Part shown: piece after piece, positions 59,694 to 64,000 of the stretch
Layout: each line of letters opens with the position of its first letter
How positions within the stretch are numbered: the first letter of the stretch is position 1
DNA from: Alphaproteobacteria bacterium
GTDB lineage: Bacteria > Pseudomonadota > Alphaproteobacteria > TMED109
Assembly: GCA_022825705.1 (NCBI GenBank)
Contig: JAJDWH010000036.1
Span: forward strand, 124,001 to 188,000
Reading direction: 5' to 3'
DNA: 64,000 bases
The notes under the pieces: generated by a model
The model's input: the letters and a program-made list of their open reading frames with translations, nothing else
Told to the model about the DNA's origin: nothing
Databases searched by the model: none
Position numbers and translations under genes: made by a program

Positions 59694-60409
59694 CGCGAGC
59701 TACCGAAGTGCTCGTGCAGCTCCGCCGCCGGCACCTCGGCGAGGCTACCGCGCGGCAGTGAACCGAGCTCGACAGGGCCGTAGGCGGTCCGAATCAGGCG
59801 GTTGACCAGCAGCCCGACATGCTGGAGCACACGGCGTACTTCGCGGTTCTTGCCTTCGCGCAAGGTGACCTCCAGCCAGGCGTTCGTCTTTCCGCCGCGC
59901 GCAACCTCAACGGCGATGGGGCCATAGCGGACTCCGTCGACTTGCGTGCCGTTTGCGAGGGCAGCCAGGCGATTGGGGTCGATCCGGCCATGGACGCGAA
60001 CCCTGTAGTGCCGGGGAAGGCCGGTCCGCGGAAGTTCGAGGCGTCGTTTCAGTGCGCCGTCGGTGGTCAGGAGCAGGAGGCCCTCCGAGGCCAGGTCGAG
60101 GCGACCGACCGGGTGGAGGTACGGGAGGCCGTCCGGGAGGAGGTCGAAGACCGTTCGCCGCCCTGCCGGATCGGCACGTGTGGTGACAAAGCCCGGGGGC
60201 TTATGGAGGCGGAACAACCGTGCCGGCGCAGGTGCGGGCAGCACGTTCCCGTCCACCGTGACCGTATCTTCGGCGACCACAGTTTGGCCGGGGAGGATGA
60301 CGGGCTCGCCGTTGACATGGACACGGCCCGCGGCAATCCATTTTTCGGCCGTTCGCCGCGAACACAGCCCGGACCTCGCGATGCGACGGCCTATGCGCTC
60401 CGCCGTCAC
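59690..60409 (-). CDS. Ribosomal large-subunit pseudouridine synthase (RsuA/RluB/RluE family)
   Basis: A 239-residue enzyme with N-terminal S4 RNA-binding domain (about 1-50: RIGRRIARSGLCSRRTAEKWI), followed by the synthase domain with the catalytic GRLDLASEGLLLLT motif (Asp). The C-terminal GKNREVRRVLQHVG is typical. RluB or RluE/RsuA cannot be told apart here; RluB-like by neighbour order with rsmD. ATGA overlaps on both sides. Confidence 0.93.
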   Translation of the reverse strand: MTAERIGRRIARSGLCSRRTAEKWIAAGRVHVNGEPVILPGQTVVAEDTVTVDGNVLPAPAPARLFRLHKPPGFVTTRADPAGRRTVFDLLPDGLPYLHPVGRLDLASEGLLLLTTDGALKRRLELPRTGLPRHYRVRVHGRIDPNRLAALANGTQVDGVRYGPIAVEVARGGKTNAWLEVTLREGKNREVRRVLQHVGLLVNRLIRTAYGPVELGSLPRGSLAEVPAAELHEHFGSSR

Positions 60410-61128
60410 GTTTTCGCAGCCGCCTCCACAAATGCCCTGCCCAACCGGCGGTCCCCATCCTGCAACATGAATTCAGGGTGCCACTGCACCCCGATGCAGA
60501 ACCGGAATTCCGGGTGCTCGATGCCCTCGATCACGCCGTCGGGCGCGACGGCGTTGACGATCACGCCTTCACCCAACTCAGCGACTGCCTGATGGTGGGC
60601 GCTGTTTACGTCCAGTCGGCTGGAACCCACGATGGCCTCGAGCTGCGTGCCATCGATGACCCTGACGGAATGACCGGGTTCGTCGCGAGGGTTGGGCTGT
60701 TCGTGTTCCAGCGCTTCGGTGATCGCACTCGGGATATGCTGCAGCAGCGTGCCGCCCAGCACGACGTTGAGCAGTTGCTCGCCGCCGCAGATTCCCAGGA
60801 CCGGAAGATCCCGCGATAGGGCCCGGCGCGTGATGTCGGCCTCGAATGCGGTGCGCCGATCTTTCGTGGTCACGGTCGCGTGGCGCTCGCTCGCGCCGAA
60901 CAAGGCCGGATCCACGTCAAACGCCCCGCCGGTCACGACGAGACCGTCCAGGTGCTGCAATAGATCAGCCACGAGGTCGGGTTCGTGCGGGAGCGCGACC
61001 GGTACGGCCCCGGATGCGGTCATCCAGTCCGCGTAATTCTGACGCAGCGCGTACCAGGGAAATCTGGAATACGTCTGGGCCGTTTCATGGTCGAGGGTCA
61101 GGCCAATGAGCGGTCGGTCAGTCGACAC
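60406..61128 (-). CDS. Gamma-glutamyl-gamma-aminobutyrate hydrolase-like (class I GATase, C26)
   Basis: A 240-residue GATase-fold hydrolase. The nucleophile elbow VLGICGGEQLLNV, His and Glu in VQWHPEF, and the substrate-loop SAHHQAV are visible. Family members cleave gamma-glutamyl amides (PuuD-like). Whether it acts on gamma-Glu-GABA or another amide is unclear. First gene of the operon with rluB and rsmD; 4-base overlap. Confidence 0.9.
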   Translation of the reverse strand: MSTDRPLIGLTLDHETAQTYSRFPWYALRQNYADWMTASGAVPVALPHEPDLVADLLQHLDGLVVTGGAFDVDPALFGASERHATVTTKDRRTAFEADITRRALSRDLPVLGICGGEQLLNVVLGGTLLQHIPSAITEALEHEQPNPRDEPGHSVRVIDGTQLEAIVGSSRLDVNSAHHQAVAELGEGVIVNAVAPDGVIEGIEHPEFRFCIGVQWHPEFMLQDGDRRLGRAFVEAAAKT

Positions 61129-61547
61129 CGAGCGGTTCTCCGCACTGCATCATGCCGCCGCCAGCGTGCTGGGCGAACAGGTTCGCTGGGCAGCGACACT
61201 CGGCTTGGGCAGCATGGTCGAGACCGTCTGTCCCGTAAAGCTGTCGCGGCCGGGAACCCGGGGGATCAAGGGCCCATGCGAACGCGTTCCCTGACGTCTC
61301 GACCGAAGCCCGGGCAGCCAAACCGCTGATTCCTTGGCGCTGGCGGAGACAGGCAGGCCCGATGAATCGGCTTGAGCTGCACAGGCGCCGACAGGTGGCG
61401 GGAATCGGGCGTCATCGCAGCGTCACGCTGGCAGTTCCTTCCGCGGACTCGTACCTACGCCTTCGTGTGCTAGTTTGTGGCTTCTTGACTGGCGTTGCGA
61501 GGCGCCGCGGATACATTCGATAGGCACGGCTACGGAGAGAGCAAACG
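61129..61547. other. Gene-free stretch between GATase and small protein genes
   Basis: About 420 bases with no convincing protein or RNA gene. It should contain divergent promoters; a TTGACT at about 61484 lies near the 3' side but lacks a well-spaced -10 partner. No other recognised signal. Confidence 0.5.
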
Positions 61548-61751
61548 ATGCCGCTCACCAAGAACAATCCCGCGATCCGGGCTGAAGCCAATCGCAACCG
61601 TCGCGAGAAGACGTATGACGGGAAACCGGTAAAGCCGGTGCTCTACGTCGGTAAGTGGGTCGGGCATGGCCGTTATGTGGCCGCGCAGGACGAGTCAGGC
61701 GCCCTGGTCCGCGATTCCAAGGGCCGACCGGTCCCCTTCGCTTCGCTCTAG
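61548..61751 (+). CDS. Conserved-looking 67-residue hypothetical protein
   Basis: A small basic protein beginning MPLTKNNPAIRAEANRNRR and ending RPVPFASL. A GGAGAG ribosome site sits about eight bases before ATG 61548. The segment KPVKPVLYVGKWVGHGRYVA suggests a small beta-rich fold. It ends 13 bases before the uracil-DNA glycosylase, so it is probably co-transcribed. I do not recognise a named family. Confidence 0.7.
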   Translation: MPLTKNNPAIRAEANRNRREKTYDGKPVKPVLYVGKWVGHGRYVAAQDESGALVRDSKGRPVPFASL

Positions 61752-61764
61752 CCAGCTAGTCCGG

Positions 61765-62502
61765 ATGTCGGCCGGTGATCGCACAGCCGCGACCACACTG
61801 CTGCGCTGGTATGTCGACATGGGCGCGGACGAGGCGCTGGCACCGGAACCGTTGAACCGTCTGGCCGCGAATTCCCCCCCACAAGAGCAGGTTCCGGGCG
61901 AACCTGCCGCAGCTGTCGCGGGCCAGCAGGTGCCGGCCACGACCCTTGAAGAACTTCGCGCCGAGGTAGAGAACTTTCGGGGCTGCGCACTGCGGACGGA
62001 CGCAACCCGAACCGTGTTTGCCGACGGCAATCCGGAAGCGGGGTTGATGCTGATCGGCGAGGCCCCCGGTCGCGAAGAAGACCGAATCGGTCTCCCGTTC
62101 GTCGGATCCGCCGGCAAGCTCCTTGACCAGATGCTGGCCGCAATCGGCCGCGACCGGACCAGCGCGTACATCACGAACGTTGTGTTCTGGCGCCCCCCCA
62201 ACAACCGGACCCCCACCGACGAGGAAATGGCCACCTGCCTGCCGTTCGTGCGGACTCACGTCGCCCTGGTCCGCCCGCAGGCAATTCTTCTGCTCGGGGC
62301 GGCGGCGGCCCGTGTCCTGCTCGGGACCCGGCTGGGGATCAGCAAGTTGCGTGGGCAGTGGCGGGAGATTCCGATCGAAGGCATTCCGCCTGTCCCGGTG
62401 CTCCCGACGTTTCACCCGGCTTTCCTGCTACGTCAGCCGGCTCGGAAAGCAGATGCCTGGGATGATCTTCGAAACTTGAAACGGCGGCTGGATGGGCCGT
62501 GA
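61765..62502 (+). CDS. Uracil-DNA glycosylase, family 4/5-like
   Basis: DNA repair enzyme of 245 residues. The motif A region LIGEAPGREEDRIGLPFVGSAGKLLDQML and the terminal motif B TFHPAFLLR define the UDG family, in the branch common in alphaproteobacteria (FRGCALRTDATRTVFADG start of the core). The Pro/Glu-rich N-terminal linker (30-75) is variable. ATG 61765 lies just after the small protein gene. It removes uracil from DNA. Confidence 0.92.
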   Translation: MSAGDRTAATTLLRWYVDMGADEALAPEPLNRLAANSPPQEQVPGEPAAAVAGQQVPATTLEELRAEVENFRGCALRTDATRTVFADGNPEAGLMLIGEAPGREEDRIGLPFVGSAGKLLDQMLAAIGRDRTSAYITNVVFWRPPNNRTPTDEEMATCLPFVRTHVALVRPQAILLLGAAAARVLLGTRLGISKLRGQWREIPIEGIPPVPVLPTFHPAFLLRQPARKADAWDDLRNLKRRLDGP

Positions 62503-62556
62503 GCCCGGCGCACGATAAGCCGCTCCGACACGTCCTGACGGTCTGAAACTCCGCAG

Positions 62557-63290
62557 TTGCCTGAGTCGATCCCGGCAACGGTACAGGCGGTGCACGGCAT
62601 GGCTCCCGGACAAGGTCTGGGTCGGGGCGCTGCCGCCGAGCATGGTCATCATGCCGAGCATGCGGAACCGGCGCCGGCCCCGGGGCACGATGAGGATCAC
62701 GAGGACGTGGGTCGCGGGAGGGACGCGGCCGACGACCACGAGACCTACCCGCAGCAGGCTGCCGCCAGTCTTCGGCCCGCGAAATCACGGCACGTCCCAC
62801 TGATCGTTTCCCGCCGATGGCGACCGTCTTGTTACCGCGTGAGATCAATCAGTCGACGCTAACTCAAGCGGCGTGCCCGGCGCTCCGAGTCCGACGCCGG
62901 TTTCGGCTTGTCGGGTTCGGTGCCGACGCGGTGCGCGCGTTCACGGCCATCCTGATGGTTGGAGGAGTCTTGTGCCTGTTTGCCGCGCCCGTTCAGGTAC
63001 TCTAGGAACGGCGGGTGGACCTTGCCGTCACGCGGGTGCCGGGCGCTACCCAGTTGCGGCTGTTCTGGCAGATTATGGCCGAGAGCCTTATATTGACGGT
63101 CGCTGGTGCAGGTCTCGGCTTGGCCACAGCCCACCGCGTGGCCCGGGGCGCGGGCCTGTGGTTGTGGGGAGCACAAGCAACTCCTGGTGCCCTTGGCCTG
63201 GGGTGACGGCGAGGCCCTGCTGGTCCTGACAGTACTTGGGCTCGGCGTCCTCGGGGCGCTGCCGACCGGGCGGCCTGAACCGACATTCCA
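62557..63290 (+). pseudogene. Decayed FtsX/MacB-type ABC permease
   Basis: Fragments of one permease in several frames. A first piece (about 62557-62860) has AVHGMAPG and a His-rich loop AEHGHHAEHAEPAPAPGHDE like that of putative metal-linked permeases; a second, in another frame from about 62817, reads INQSTLTQAACPA, GFGADAVRAFTAILM and then a TAG at 63003-63005; it continues as ERRVDLAVTRVPGATQLRLF and AESLILTVAGAGLGLATAH, matching the second FtsX core. After about 63180 the frame changes again to WGDGEALLVLTVLGLGVLGALP, the last helix. The N-terminal half and the partner ATPase are absent. Confidence 0.7.
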
Positions 63291-63333
63291 CGGGTATTGT
63301 CTGGTGGTTGAGGCGGTAGTACGGAGGCCAGGC

Positions 63334-63699
63334 ATGCAGCGATCTCGATTATTCCTGGTTTCCGGATTCGCGGTGCTGTTCATGTGGGGGGCGGTTTCAG
63401 TCTCCGCGCAGCATGACGGGCAGGAGTACGCGGACCCCACGACGGTGGAGGCGCCCGCTGACGGTTCCAAGATCCCGCTCGCCAGTTCCGACCGCAGACT
63501 TCTCCTCAGCCTGATTGCTCCGCCGCGCCCCCTCTCCGGGCCCGGCGGGCCGGAGACCATGGTCGAGGTGGAAGCGCGGGAAGGGATCGACGGGGCATTG
63601 GAGCCGATCATGCCTGACGGGGCGTTCGAACTGGTCGGCGACGGGGTGTCGGCCGGACCCTGCTCTTACCGTCTGACCGACGCCCGTCGAGTTTCCTGA
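63334..63699 (+). CDS. Secreted protein, possible truncated DUF2796-like
   Basis: A 121-residue protein with a signal peptide (RSRLFLVSGFAVLFMWGAVSVSA, about 3-25) and ATG 63334 after a GGAGG ribosome site. Part of the body (RLLLSLIAPP and PCSYRLTDAR) is reminiscent of the first half of DUF2796 proteins, which neighbour such permeases in other bacteria, but the normal length is about 190 residues, so it may be truncated. Function unknown. It follows the decayed permease by 43 bases. Confidence 0.45.
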   Translation: MQRSRLFLVSGFAVLFMWGAVSVSAQHDGQEYADPTTVEAPADGSKIPLASSDRRLLLSLIAPPRPLSGPGGPETMVEVEAREGIDGALEPIMPDGAFELVGDGVSAGPCSYRLTDARRVS

Positions 63700-63715
63700 T
63701 CGGCCGATCCTGGTC

Positions 63716-64000
63716 GTGTCTGTCCCCAGCAGTGAGTCCCATCGCGGGCGCGTCGGCCTGTTCGTGACCTGCCTCGCCGACTTGTTCAGGCCGTCGGTGG
63801 CTTGGGCGTCGGTGAAACTGCTGGAACGGGCGGGGTTCCGGGTGGAAGTCCCGGATCGTCAGACCTGTTGTGGCCAGCCCGCGTACAATTCAGGGGACTT
63901 GCGCACAGCTCGCCGCGTTGCCCGCGGGATCTTGGATGCCTTCGAGCCATTCGAGTACGTCGTCGCGCCGTCAGGGAGTTGCGCGGGCATGCTGCGGCTG
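63716..64000 (+). CDS. lutA: Lactate utilisation protein A-like (Fe-S) protein, 3' end outside window
   Basis: First 95 codons of a CCG-domain protein. The sequence RVGLFVTCLADLFRPSVAWASV, then FRVEVPDRQTCCGQPAYNSGD with the CCG motif, and the second AGRE-type end APSGSCAGM are as in LutA/YkgE, an electron-transfer subunit of L-lactate oxidation. GTG 63716 is the most likely start, with no good ribosome site. It runs off the window; lutB and lutC would follow. The match is by recalled pattern. Confidence 0.82.
   Translation, partial: MSVPSSESHRGRVGLFVTCLADLFRPSVAWASVKLLERAGFRVEVPDRQTCCGQPAYNSGDLRTARRVARGILDAFEPFEYVVAPSGSCAGMLRL

Overview
The window reads as a high-GC alphaproteobacterial chromosome segment, probably Rhodospirillales-like, close to the replication origin. 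Evidence: a split b/b' F0 ATP synthase operon of alphaproteobacterial type (atpI-B-E-F'-F), two perfect parS sites (TGTTTCACGTGAAACA), an rho/ppsR/aroE/coaE/dnaQ/Tim44/mltA neighbourhood, a fur-olsB-olsA-miaB-phoH-ybeY-corC operon, and many families typical of that class (DUF1192, DUF1178, DUF3422, TusA-like CPMT protein, TtcA-like none). No rRNA, tRNA, CRISPR array, insertion sequence or prophage was seen. Nearly all of the content is chromosomal core or near-core metabolism, and the accessory signal is concentrated at 27.4-35.8 kb and 62.5-63.7 kb.

Layout. 1-12 kb, mostly minus strand: metY (cut by the window edge), DUF1192, a DsbA-like oxidase, an M48 protease with TPRs, meaB plus methylmalonyl-CoA mutase, DUF1178, a nitrilase/glutaredoxin pair and a gamma-glutamyltransferase-like enzyme. 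12.2-25 kb, plus strand: a promoter, a candidate SAM riboswitch and a leader ORF ahead of metF-metH, then the F0 operon, hslVU, DUF3422, DUF2461 and an MBL-fold hydrolase. 25-37.5 kb: mnmG bracketed by two parS sites, a 35-residue membrane protein, then a Gfo/Idh dehydrogenase, an enolase-superfamily enzyme, a MaoC hydratase and a complete branched-chain-type ABC transporter (livKHMGF), followed by mnmE and a [2Fe-2S] protein. 37.5-43 kb: a YyaL-like protein, dienelactone hydrolase-quinone reductase, and rho.

42.9-43.6 kb is an AT-rich gene-free stretch between rho and ppsR (the RP001/DUF299 family), which is where alphaproteobacterial origins are usually found; it is proposed as oriC. 43.6-48.7 kb: ppsR-aroE-coaE-dnaQ-Tim44-mltA. 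48.7-54.4 kb: the tightly overlapping fur operon. 54.5-61.1 kb: TusA-like protein, tsaB, an Nfu-type Fe-S scaffold, TPR protein-ispE, and a GATase-rluB-rsmD operon. 61.5-64 kb: a small protein, a uracil-DNA glycosylase, a decayed FtsX-type permease with a possible DUF2796-like partner, and the start of lutA.

How they work together: mcm and meaB, with metH, make cobalamin-dependent chemistry prominent; metY, metF and metH supply methionine, and metF-metH appears to be controlled by SAM through a translational switch in which the aptamer strand, an anti-SD strand and the SD can be paired alternately. mnmE, mnmG, miaB, tsaB, rluB, rsmD and ybeY cover tRNA and ribosome maturation. OlsB and OlsA suggest ornithine lipids. 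The most notable unexplained features are the SAM switch with its leader ORF, the predicted oriC, parS sites without rsmG-parAB beside them, a MeaB with an N-terminal membrane segment, and the 35-residue Trp-rich membrane protein.
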